From: Sialis fuliginosa | Taxonomy: Eukaryota; Arthropoda; Insecta; Megaloptera; Sialidae | DNA: 64,000 bases | Assembly (NCBI GenBank): GCA_961205875.1 | Contig: OY540816.1 | Coordinates: 15,944,701-16,008,700 of the forward strand | Direction of reading: 5' to 3' | In this document: one piece after another, positions 1 to 12,000 of the stretch | How the letters are laid out: each line of letters opens with the position of its first letter | Position numbering within the stretch: position 1 is the first letter of the stretch | Position numbers and translations under genes: made by a program | The notes under the pieces: model-generated | What the model was told of the DNA's origin: nothing | Database searches by the model: none | What the model saw: the letters and a program-made list of their open reading frames with translations, nothing else

Positions 1-1449
1 TTTTCTATTATTAAGACAAAAAACGGTCTAACCGGACAGAATAACAAGTGTGCTACGGCAGCAACATTCAATTCTTCGTATATGAACATTTCTAATAACA
101 TAAGCTTATGTTATATTATTATTATAACTCATTTTCACATACAGTTCAATATTTTTAGAATTTCTTTGGTACATATTGAATTTTTTTTAATTTATACTGA
201 ATATCGTTCAAAGAGCCACTAATATTTTATGGAATTCATTTTTGAATACATTTAAAAGCTAGAAAAAACTTTTACCAAAATAAACTATTAATTAAAGTTG
301 TACAGAAAATTATTTAGGGAAGAAGTTTTTTCACACCATAATAACAAATATAAGATTCTATTTAAAAAAAAGTTCAACTTGAATTGACTTTGAAAACATC
401 TATCAAATCAAATACTAATAATGCCATTTTATTCTCCCCTCAAAACAACTTTTATTTGAAACATTTGTTTGAGAAAAATATTCAGGTGATTTTCCAAATG
501 ATTTGTATATACATAGATAGAGTATCTAACAATTTTTCGCAGAATAAAGGCAAGAAATTTCAAGTCATTTCATCTAGCAATTTCCTAGATTTATTAGACC
601 AATACAGAGACAGACAGACAGACAAACAGATCACCATTTTGCATAAAACATGTTTTTCAGTATCTATGGCCTTGAAACTTAAAAATCCATCAAAATTGAG
701 CAAGGTCACTATATAAATACAGATAATACCTAATACTTATTGTTAGATGGATATTTAATATTAAAAAAAATTGTCCTCCTTAATAATATAAGAACACGTT
801 GTTTTTCGAAAAACATTATAATTTATATAGAAGGACAAAGAATAAACCATAATTATTTATATATATATTTTCTATTCTATTTAAAATATAGTTAAAATCA
901 AAATAAAAGAATATAAACATAATAAGAGACAAATACAAAAATATTAAAAATAAATTTCTAAAACTGTTAAGTTAATAACATTTAACACAACGACGAACGC
1001 CTTGTATTAATTATCATAATATATCAATTCTGAAGAGATGAAATATACAACACTGATTCACCAAAAAGGTTATTTGAAAAGGTCAGAGGAAAAAAAGTTT
1101 TTTGAATGCGGAAATGAAACACGTTTCGATTTCTCGAATATAAATATTCGATGATTTCTGAACCATAACTAAGTCAACAAACAATATCAAGTTTATTATG
1201 AGTTAATTATTATTAATTTCATATTCTTCTATAAATATTTAATAGGAGAATGAACATCTTAATGATGTAATAAAATGTCATACTCATTTCAAAAATATAC
1301 TCTGTCTAATATATCGTTAGTATAAATGATTTTAAATATTTTATCTGTAGATGAAATGCATAGAAAGTATTTATAAATTATAAATTAATGTATTTTTTGT
1401 ATTTTCTATCAACTAGGTATTGATATAATTAAAAACAAAACATTTTTAT

Positions 1450-3050
1450 ACGGGGTGTCCCAGCTTCGAATTTTCTATAAAAAGTTTAAACCACCGTAAA
1501 TTTCTTCGTTCACGTGCTTTTCTTATTTTAGATTTGATTTGAAATTATTTTAAAAAACATTGAAAGTATTCGAAAATAATAATCAGGCACGTACACAAAA
1601 AAAAATTGGAATTAATGAAGTATTTATTAAAATTCCTCGATAGTAAACTACCTTTAGTGAATTAAGCACGAGGAAGCACTGTGGTACAATAACTGAGCAG
1701 AGATATACAGTGAAATGCAGAAGTGGTCGCCCAGTTTTCATTGAATTTTGCTTATCACAAACATAATAAGCTCCTCCCATTTGATTATTATATTATTTAA
1801 ATCACTTCTCTATGTATCAAACAAAGACAGATATTTTGAAACTTATTTGCTAGATAAAGAAGTACTTTTCGTTTATAGTACTCATATATATTTGTGCGAT
1901 TAAATTAATATGTAATCTATTAAAAACTGTATAAGTAAATTTTGTAGCAATAAATATTTGATATTCTAAATTTTAACTAACTATATAAGCTCTGCCTTAG
2001 AAAAAGATAACCGATAATGTTTGTTTTAATATTTTCGAATCTTTTGTAAGCGATTCTGACCTTACAATGGCAGACAACTTCTGTTCTTATATCGATTTTT
2101 AGAAACAAAAGAATGTTCTTTTGAATGCAATTGTTTGGTCTTGCACAGAACGTTAATGATACCTGACGTTCCAATCGACATCTTACAATCTTCTTCAATT
2201 AAATATTCGACCTTCCAAATATTTAATTTACTAAATTACAAACTGCAAATATACGAACAAAAAAAACAATTTTCATTTATCAATTATGTAAACAAATCAA
2301 TCAAATTTAAAAAAATCACCATCGTCTGAGGATTTAACACTATTAAACAGTGCATGCACTGAGTATGTGAATAACAAAAATTCTGGCTCGCCTTGATCCA
2401 GTTTGTCAACATCTTTGACAGAACTGTCTCACAAGATGAGAAGAACTACAACTGTTTCTACATAGATTCTCTTCATCAACAACCATGGAATTCACGATAT
2501 CTTGACATTCGTTATGAAATTGTAACAAATCAATATGTTAATGTATTCTGTTATTTATGTTTTATTCTGATACTATTTTCGTGGTGAATGAATCTCAACA
2601 TAGTTTCGACATAAGTAGTTATTTTCGTAACTAATTCAGATAAATAATAAATTAATATTAATTTTAACCTTTATATATAAATGCCCGATATTTTTGAGTC
2701 GATTAATATTGATTTATGTACTATCTAAATATTTAAAAAATAAAATGTAATATACTATCCAAAAATACATCTGCCAAGTAAGTGAACAGTGCTTCCTCGT
2801 GCTAAATTCACAAAAAATAAAAATAATAAATAAAAACCGATAAAGTGTTAAATTTTTATAGAATTTTACTAAAAAAATATTTTCTTTAGACGCACCTGAT
2901 TAATTTTTCGACAATTTCAATCTAAAATCTAATTAATTTTTTAATTTTAATAAATTAAATGCTCTACAAAAAATATTCTATAAAATTTTCAAGTAACATG
3001 TGTCGTTCTTGAGATATATTGAAAAAAAAATATTTTGGGATGTCACCTCT
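1450..3050. mobile_element. long foldback element with about 200-bp inverted arms
   Basis: The left arm (about 1475-1690) and the right arm (about 2785-3000) are imperfect inverted copies. The clearest matched block is GCACGAGGAAGCACTG at 1665-1681, inverted at 2788-2806; a second is AATCAGGYRCGT, at about 1582 and inverted at about 2892. The left tip carries GGGGTGTCCC, a terminal type seen in several insect Tc1/mariner-like elements. Open frames between the arms are short and not recognisable, so this is a non-autonomous or decayed element. The outer ends are approximate and I found no clean target-site duplication. Confidence 0.6.
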
Positions 3051-3228
3051 CTCTCTTACACACGATTTTGATGATGGGGCCATCCTCCAGAGCCAACCAT
3101 TTAACCAAGTTTCATTAATATCGGTTCAGTAGTTCATGAGTTATCGTGTGGCAAGGATTCAGGGAACACACAAACGGGAAGTTCAATTTAAAATTTTGAA
3201 ATCGGAGAACATTTTTTTTTGTCGCAAA
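3034..3228 (+). repeat. dispersed repeat, copy 1
   Basis: This segment is clearly homologous, in opposite orientation, to 41425-41686 inside torsin intron 3. Shared blocks include ACACACGATTTTGA, ATATCGGTTCAGT, GTTCATGAGTT, AAGGATTCAGGG and AAATCGGAGAACATTTTTTT. Copy 1 lacks about 55 bp present in the other copy, which there includes a GACAGACAGACAC-like tract. It abuts the right end of the foldback element at about 3050, so the two may be nested or part of one composite. Confidence 0.75.
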
Positions 3229-3929
3229 AGTTATTAGAAAATATACCTAATTTAATAGTCCAATTTATAAGCGATATAAAAATTAATATTTTCTATTTTA
3301 CCCACTCTATTAAATATACAAAAAATTATATATTCACTTCGCAAGTTCAATAAGAAAATTAACATAAACATTTCACAATACTTGAAACATATTTTAACAA
3401 CAGAATATTTTAAAGTATACATTCATTACCAACCAAAAAAAATATGCAAAAAAATAATTATCATAGTCAATATAAAGAACAACTATTTTAGTCATTATAA
3501 ATCTAATTCTAATAAATTAATAATTATATAGAGGCCATAATTTTGTCGTCAAATACCTTTCGAATTACTGCACTGAATAAATATCTCAAAGGTTTGTCAC
3601 ATTATGCGGTAAACTAGAATGTCAAATTGTATCCTTGATATTCAGAACAGTCAACAAAAAAACTCTACTCAATGTAACTCGTAATTGTAACGTGTTAGTT
3701 TTTAAATGGATCAATTATTAGTATTTAATTATAATAATAATTTACTGTTACTCAAACAAGACGTTTAAATGTGCAAAATGAAACATGGAACTAATATTAT
3801 AACCTCTCTTCTGTTCAACATCAAGAATTATAAAATATGAACGTGGAATTAGAACTCAAGAACATTTCTATTCAAAATATTGTCTTAATCTATATACTCG
3901 TACTAACAATAACATGTCCTGATTTCCTG

Positions 3930-4600
3930 ATTCATCATCGCCAAAAAACGTGAAATTTCAGGGGTAGTTATCCCTTAATGTTGTAAGCACCCACTAAGAA
4001 AATGGGATGTAAAAGTTAGTATGGGAAAAACATCTTTTTAGTCGGATTTACTTGAAACTAAAAATAAATACTCTACAATACAAATAATGAAACACATATT
4101 TCAGCATTTCCTAAAATTCAAAGGGGATGGATAATTTTGTATGAGAAAAATTTGGCACAAATACTTTACAAGACAAATAACATTTTCGAAAATTCAACCC
4201 CTAGAAGATGGGAGGGGGGAGATGGTTGGAGTCAAATTTTTAAAATTTTGATATATTTATGGAGCTACATAACTATTTATGATATTAAGGTAAAGTCGAA
4301 CAAAATGATATATAATTAAAATAAAAATTTCGACATTCAACCCCTAATAGTGGGGACGAGGGTGGATTTTTGATATGTTTATCTGCATAGCTGCTTTAGT
4401 TATGACGGTAAATTCAGGCAAAATAGTCTTCTATTAAAATAAAAATTGCCATATTGAACCCCTAATAGCGGGGGAAACAGAGTATGGGTTTTCACCCTTC
4501 TATTGTCGTTTTTTTAGTTATAGCGTCTGCAGACCGACAGACACACAGACATCATGGTGAAAATAGTCCGAATGGATGCATAGTCGTATAAGAAAATAAT
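3930..4600. repeat. degenerate tandem array, units of about 120-145 bp
   Basis: A core of TTCAACCCCT followed by A-rich sequence and a G-run recurs at about 4193, 4336 and 4454, giving spacings of 143 and 118 bp. Weaker related sequence lies on the 5' side to about 3955. The array ends near 4560 in an ACAGACACACAGACATC tract. A related single unit lies at about 6520-6597. It is probably the tail of a transposable element rather than a satellite. Confidence 0.55.
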
Positions 4601-6141
4601 AATAAAACTTCCTCCATGATTTATTAACCCTTAAGAAAATAATAAATTGATTGTTTCATATAAAATGTATTTTTTTCTATATCATACTTAAAATATTTAA
4701 AACTACATCATGTAATTATTTGTTATAAATATTGTATGCAATAAAGAATAAATAATTTATAATTACAAATATTTTGCATGTAAATTTTACATCCTACATG
4801 CAATTTAAGGCAATGATATATTAATTAGTAAATTCACTTTTCAAATGCAATAAAATAAAAGTTCTTTTTCATTAATTCATGTGTTCTAAATCTAGAAATA
4901 CTATAATTTATTTCATCGTTTAATCGTATTTATTAAACGCAACACGTTGTTGTTACAACAGATTTAAAAAAATTAAATTATTTCCTTCCATGATGTAAAA
5001 TTCCCCGAATCAATTTCGTTATTTTTAACTACACAATTCTCCTTCCAAATGATTCTCAATTCTTGAAAGTGCATCATTATTCAACAATTACTTATTTACA
5101 TACATATGTAGTAATAAATTTTAATACAGTTTATTCTTTTTAATATCAATTGGTGAAACTTATTTGTAAAATTTAAAATCTTAAAGTCTCAGAATAATCG
5201 TTTAAAACATATTTTAAATATAAGAAATATTGACATCGTATTATCCAAAATAAATTACGTATTTTTAAAACTACAGACAGTAAAAAATCTAAATTATTTG
5301 TAAAAAAATCATTAATATGTATTTGCCTCCTCATAACAGCATATTTTTACATAAATTGAAAATTTTATTTATAATATTTGATTTTTTCAAATTTTGTTTA
5401 GACTCTTTTCAGAAAAACTGATTCAAGTATTTAAAATTCTCGCTTCATTTAAATCAAATTTCTCTCTAATATATTCGATTTTTAAAACTAGTTCAAGACA
5501 AAACAATGACAAAAAATAACAAATTACATATGCTTCCTCTTTAGATCAATAACATTGACAAGATTATATTGCCAATGGCAAACTGCAAAAAGTATCAAGT
5601 TGACACCCCAAGTAAATTTTATTATCATACATTAAAATTTTAATAACAACATAAGAACCTTCTTTTTTAAATCAGTGTACAAATGGGCATTCAATGTAAG
5701 TTATAAAAGTAAGTGTGGCTGATTTATGTAGAAAAGGAAAGCAAGAAATTAAATAAGAAGAAGTATCAATTCTCGAAATAAAAATTCACAGTTCAAGTGT
5801 TTCATTAAATTGCTAAGAAAGTTGAAAAAGGTGATTAATAATATATCGTTGAAACAACATTAAAATTCAATATTAAAGTAATAAATACAGCTAATTTTTA
5901 TTTGTTGCTCATAGATAACATTATATGTATTACGAAAAAAATATTTTTTCCAAATCATTTGAACTTATACCAAGTAGTAAATGACCTCTATCAAGAAGGA
6001 TACAGTCCTCCATTTGACCTTATCACATTACTTGCTAGTCAAAAAATTATAGTCTATGATATATTAATGAAAAACTATCTAGAATCCATAAAAGTAAAGT
6101 TATAAAAAATCCTATTCGATAAATCCATATTTTGTGTATAC

Positions 6142-6235
6142 CCACATCCAGACCGTACTGTTCGTCTACTAAACCTGCACCGACAGGTCCAGTAGCAACC
6201 TCTCTATCTGTCGTTCCAAAAATCCAATGTGATGT
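6142..6235 (-). pseudogene. isolated exon-like fragment, function unknown
   Basis: On the minus strand a long pyrimidine tract ending CTAAAG precedes 6235, and a donor GTATAC follows 6142. Only one of the three frames is open across the 94 nt. It encodes 31 residues that look coding, including TDREVATGPVG and LVDEQYGLDV. I do not recognise the family. The sequence is richer in GC than its surroundings. No partner exon could be joined nearby, so it may be a pseudogene fragment or one exon of a gene with very long introns. Confidence 0.3.
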
Positions 6236-7274
6236 CTTTAGAAAAATAAAAATAAAAACGATGAAATAAACGATGAAAATCATAAATTGAAAGGTCGAAA
6301 AGAAAACATATAAAATCAAAATGTTCTGGCTGAGGGGCTATGCCCGATGGCCAATTAAAAAAAACTTATACCAAAACTCAACCAATTAGGTTATATTTAA
6401 CTGTCACCCATACATCTATAAAGATAATCATCAACGCCCAGCCCAAATCCCTAGACCTAAAAAAAGTTAAATTTTATACGAGTTTTCCTTTTATGATGAC
6501 AGCACACAATAAGAAAGGATTTTTCAAAATTCAATCCCCAAGTAGTGAAAAGGGAATTAAAGTTATTTTTTAAATGTTGATCTGCATAACTGCTTAGAGC
6601 TTAGATTACAAACTGGTGAATTGTGAATATCAGACCAAAAAAAAAATAAAAATTGTAGAATATTTATACATTTAAAAATATTAAATACGTGTGCATTCTT
6701 ATTATATTTTATTCTTAATAGCAGTAGAATAACAAATAATACCAAATTATTTATGAAATGAAACATTAAAGTTGTTATTACTGATATTCAGTTGCAAGAG
6801 AATTGTCAAGTAATTTGATAAGTAAATATTCTCAACAAATTGCAATTAGAGAAACAGCGGGGCTATGTTAACATAGGCGTGTCTGCAAATATACATGACT
6901 ACCAACACCTTGTATTGAAAGGAAGAACTGTGTATCTCCTTGCGGATCGCTGCCGAAGACGTGTAGCATTGATCCAGTTTTCGTATTTCACGGACGTACC
7001 CGTGAATACCAAGCAGGTGAGAGTGATACACTTTTGTCTGAGCATAGAGCCAATGACTGCTGCCTGCTGCACACAACATTTGCATCAATTTGTGTTTCGA
7101 CATTCTCGCGGCCTGCGCGATCACTTCTTTTTATTTAAATGTGCAGATGGTAATTTGGATATAACTTACATCGTGACAGATATTCTGATACAAATGAAAA
7201 CGCTAAAATATTAAATTTATAATAAAATTTCAGTTAAGTTTTTACTCAATTCTTAAAGTAGACATATGTATTGA

Positions 7275-7850
7275 AAATTTATAATTTGGGAATAACTCCT
7301 CCTTTAACTTTGATAACTAGCTTCAATCTTCTCTTAAAGTCATTGCAAGCAGCACACACTGTTTCCATTGGCATTTTGTCCCAAATTTTGATAATAACAT
7401 TCTTGAATTGCTGCAAATTTGTAATCTGGGAGCTTAGACAACATATAGGACCATACAAAATAATCGGAGGATTGTAAGAGGGAGAGCTTGGCGGTCATTC
7501 ATTCTTCAACAAAAAATCAACCAAATTATCCTTACATCATGCTTGAATTGAGGGGGCTTCATCTTGTGGAAATCAATAATAATCATCTCCAAATAAATTT
7601 TTGACATTTGTCATGACATTTTTCTTCAATACTTCTTCCAAATAGTATTTTCATTGATTATTACGTCTTTTTCAATAAAAATTAAGGACGCATCATTCTA
7701 TAATCTTGGAACGTGTATTTTGTCTTCAATCCTAGCAGACCAAACTCTGTCATACTGGGAGTTGTGGAATTACTTCAGAACAATCAGAAAATATAATTTT
7801 TTTAAATATTATTTCTCGATATACTTTCATGCTCGAAATTTTTATTAAGA
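7275..7850 (-). pseudogene. decayed mariner/Tc1-like transposase
   Basis: Read on the minus strand, about 7480-7580 gives a broken CKDNLVDFLLKNE followed by a stop and PPSSPSYNPP. This corresponds to the WPPxSPDLNPLD block of mariner-type transposases. Next comes IWDKMPMETVCAACNDFKRR at about 7400-7340, then LKLVIKVKGGVI, the usual C-terminal end of these proteins. The expected third catalytic acidic residue after NP is not present, and stops interrupt the upstream part. This is a dead copy; no intact terminal inverted repeats were located. Confidence 0.65.
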
Positions 7851-8865
7851 CCAATTTAAATTGCATAATTGTTTTACATGATATACTATAGATAACATAA
7901 CAGCACTTTTAATTGTTTTTTGGTAAAGAATGGGTTGCTAAAATAACGCCAATAACAGTACATCGTCAATAAAGAGTTGTATCAAAATATAATTGTCACG
8001 GTGTAAGTTAGTCTACGTAATATTATTTTCGTGGTCTGCAAGATCAATTTAATTTTAAAGTTTCGTCAGTTGTTACACTGATAGAAAACTTGTGAAATTT
8101 TTAATTTGAAGATAAACGTTTTACAGAATGCATTTGTTTTTGAAACAAAATTTATCTTAATATACAAAAACGTTGGTGCATATGTATGTGTTCTCATCAG
8201 GCCTAAACCACTGGACGTATCGAAGCCATATTCACACCATATATTCGTTTGGTGCTCCGATAAGTTATAGATTTTTTTAACACGGAAGAGAGATATATCG
8301 AAAAATTGTATTTTTTCCATACGTGGAAAGAAATATTTTTATAAAAAATGGATCCGATAGGTTACGCTGGAGTCGAGATATTTACAAAAATGTGTATTAA
8401 TGGTCTGATTTTTAAACAAATTATTTTTATGCGACGAAGTAATACATAAAATACAAGTATGTCTATATAGACTATTATAGACATGTTCCCACTATTATAT
8501 AAAAGAAATAATACAAGTTATACCTATGTATATACATATATCATATATCCATTAATGTATCAAGTGTAAAAAATTTAAACAACAGGCACTTGTTTACTAT
8601 TATTTAATCAGATATAATCACAAAAAACCAACCAAAAACTAGGATTGTCACGGACTACGGAAGTCTCAATAATTCTATTATTCTCGAATATTCTATTTAA
8701 TTAACCAAACAATCCAACAGAACAACTATCCAAACAATGCAGTGGTGCCCATTTTAGGTACCAAACATACACCTAAATTCCAATATTGTCTAAAGCAAAA
8801 CTCTCATAGTAAATCATGCATATACTTAATAATACATACATACATACATACACATATACACACGT

Positions 8866-9020
8866 GCAGCTCTCACCACAGAGCAGGAGGGAGGGGGGAC
8901 GGTGCACAGAGCACCCGGCGAAGGGGGGCACGGGCGTGCACTTGTAAGGGGTCCAAGGGGGGGCCACACGTCCCGCACACCGGGTATATAAGTCTTGTGG
9001 TATATTCAAAATTACCAGTT
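8866..9020 (+). promoter_or_regulatory. Gasp core promoter with TATA box and GC-rich upstream block
   Basis: A GC-rich stretch (about 8866-8984), conspicuous in this AT-rich window, leads into TATATAA at 8985-8991. An initiator-like CCAGTT at about 9015-9020 lies roughly 30 bp downstream, the usual TATA-to-start spacing. The Gasp start codon follows at 9085, implying a 5' UTR of about 70 nt. The start site is inferred from spacing alone. Confidence 0.65.
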
Positions 9021-9084
9021 TGACGTAGGTTTACCCCGATTGTTTGAAGTGATTGTGTATTTTTTGTAACTTATTTTTGAAAAA

Positions 9085-12000
9085 ATGAAGACGTACATTT
9101 TAGTGATAGCCCTTGTGGGATTTGGTATGTACAAGTTTTTTTTTAATTTTAATTTTTTTATCTTTTTCGTTTCGGTTGGTGTTTTTTTTATGAATTATTG
9201 TGAAAATTGTGAAACGTGAAAAATGTTATTTAGGAAAATTATAAATTAAAAAATAATAATTCACATTTTTTGTGTTTGAATAATACATTAATTAATATTT
9301 TTCTTACATTTTTTATTTTAAATGTGTTTTTTATAATCAAATTTATTCATTTTTGATTTATTAAATTTAAAATAAATATTTCCTAAATGCAACAATATTT
9401 ATTTAAGAAAATACATACAATTATTGAAATCTATGCCAATGTGATAGCGATAGTAAAAGCTAAGTAGAGCAACAAATTCAATATAAAAAAAAACGTGAAG
9501 TTTCTTATTCATGCATAGATTACTTTTCACATTTTAATAACAGTTTATGCAGATGACGCTAGATCAAGTACACATATTAAATAAAATTAAACTTTTATGG
9601 CTCTCGATTAAAATATGGTGCTCATCATATGAGAGAAACTAATGAAACGCATATGTGTGTGCTATGAGAGAAAAAATAAATAAAAATAAGATAATGGAAC
9701 ATAAGTGCATACTTACCTGATTTCAAATTATGAAAGTAGGTCTTAATTAGTTAAATAAATCTATATGGTTTTCTATATTTATAATTCATATTTCTCTCGG
9801 ATAATTATTATTTATGCATAGTAAAATGTGAAATTAAAATATATAGAACATGATGTATAAACTTTATCTACTGCCTTATATTGTCAATTATAAAAAGTTT
9901 TCATTCTTTGTAAATTCTGACTAAAAACCTCAGAATGGGCGATTTTTTTTTAAATTTAAATATAAACGTATTATACAGAATGTTTAAAAAGTAAAGAATA
10001 TTGATTATTAATTCTACAACCTAAAATATAACTTTATGAAAAACGTTTTTGTCTATTTATTTGTTACACTTAATAATTTTTTTAATGTGACGTCATACCT
10101 CTGAAGTATGACGTCACCTTTTTATTTATTTTTAATCGTGCTCTATATTTTTATTGTATCATTAGTTAGTGTATTTATTTTATTCTCTGTTAATTACAAT
10201 CAAGCTGTAAAAGTTCAGAGAAAAATTATATATTATACAATAAAATTAGTTAATATTCAGGCTGTAGAATCAATGTTCTTTACTTTTTATTCATTCTGTA
10301 TATTATTCACTTCAGGATCTTATAAGATATAAGAATTTTTGAATTTAAATGTAGCTTGGTGAAAATAAATTTAAAAATACAAATAGATGTTGCTTACAGA
10401 ATGTCTCATAATTTTGGGGTTAATCTGTGAATGATTTTAAGACAAAAAGTTCAAATAAACATAAGTCCGTTTTTGCTTAATTTCTTATATAAAGAATGAT
10501 CAAGATTTTCTTTTTTAATAACTCCGAAACTACATTAGATATTTTTATAAAACTTGGTGGATGTAAACAAGGTATAGAGACACATCTTTTGTGAAAAAAA
10601 AAACCGAATTTTCAGTTACAACCAGAGCGTCCCAATTAATGTACCTTGCTTATTTTGAATTAAAAAATAAAGCGAAGTTAATATGGACTTTTTCTCTTAC
10701 AATCATGCACAGATACCTCCTTCAATATTAACATTCAATTATGAAACATCCTGTATATCTTCTTGTCAGCAAGAATATTAGTTAAAACAATCACGTATAA
10801 AACAAATAAATGTTACATATAAACAAGTCCACATTCACTAATTTAAATACAATAAAACGCATATACCTCTAACATTTTACATCTAATGTAATATTAACTT
10901 TCTTATTATCATGCATACATTGATTTAATTTCATAAAAACTGGGGTGTGAATTAAATTATGGGTACATACAAAACATTGAGAATGAAGTTTCTAATTTAT
11001 GGTTTGAATATGGTGACATTATCATAGAATAACTATTATTAATTAAATATCTCCTTTGAGATTATTATTTTTTTTAATTTGGTCTCATACACTTATGTGA
11101 ACTTTAATACATTTGTTGAGATTCATTAATTTTTTTGACAATAGTAATTTTGTATTTGTTAATTAAAGTCAAATTGAAGAAAGTTTTTTTTATTCTTCAT
11201 TTACATTTATTTTTAATTACTATTTATGAATTAAATTTAAAATATATTAACTTTGAATTAAGTATTTAATTTAAATTTTAATAAAAACAAACATAGTTAA
11301 ATTTTACGTTTACTGAAAACTTAATTTGTTTTTCATTATTATTTCTACTCACGTAAAACAAAACAAAAATCTGATAAGTCATTTATTCTCAGAACAGTAG
11401 AAGATATCTTACAGCATCTTATAGGACATGTTTTACAACACCTTTCATTTTTATGACTCAATTTGTATCAAGGTCTTCTAAGAACATCAAAATATCATAC
11501 TTGCAGTTAATGATGCAAAAAGAACAACCTGTAAGATTAAAGAATCATAATACATGAGGAAATCCTTGATATAAGACAATTCCACCATTCTAAAGTGATT
11601 TCATAGACAATACATATTCCAAAAAATAGTTTGAATACAATTAAACTATCGGTAATAAAATTAACTGCATAGTTTGTTTTGTTTTCATAGATGACTCGAT
11701 TCTTTTATTAAAATGCAAGGTTATTGCCAACATTGGAAAGCAATACTTTAACGGAAATACGGTACCGGAAACAGTTAATTTCAGACGGAAGTTCAAGGCG
11801 ATAAAAGACATACGTTGTACATTTCACCGTTTTATTACGATTAACCTAATAAAAATCGATTGATAGATTCGTGATTACTATTTTAATAATTTTTACTGTT
11901 TGTTTTAATTGCCATTGTTTTTATTTTTGTAACTATATATGTATGATGATTATGTTTACAGTTATTTTTATAATTAGTTAGTAATAGAATAAAACATGGT

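Larger units (their letters stand above)
1..8984. other. gene-poor AT-rich flank with transposon debris
   Basis: I see no confident gene here. Open frames are short, AT-rich and lack recognisable domains. The interval holds a foldback element (about 1450-3050), a repeat shared with torsin intron 3 (3034-3228), a degenerate tandem array (about 3930-4600), an exon-like fragment (6142-6235) and a decayed mariner transposase (about 7275-7850). Around 6846-7214 both strands are open for 90 or more codons and base composition is less AT-rich, but I recognise neither translation. Confidence 0.6.

Noticed and set aside
6840-7214. Overlapping ORFs of 124 aa (plus) and 92 aa (minus)
   Set aside because: Both strands are open at once, neither translation resembles a known family, and the area adjoins a dead transposase. 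A faint resemblance of one minus-strand segment to histone H3 did not hold up.
8742-9023. ORFs on both strands over the Gasp promoter (93 aa plus, 78 aa minus)
   Set aside because: The region is a GC-rich block followed by a TATA box and start site; the frames are open by composition and encode low-complexity sequence.
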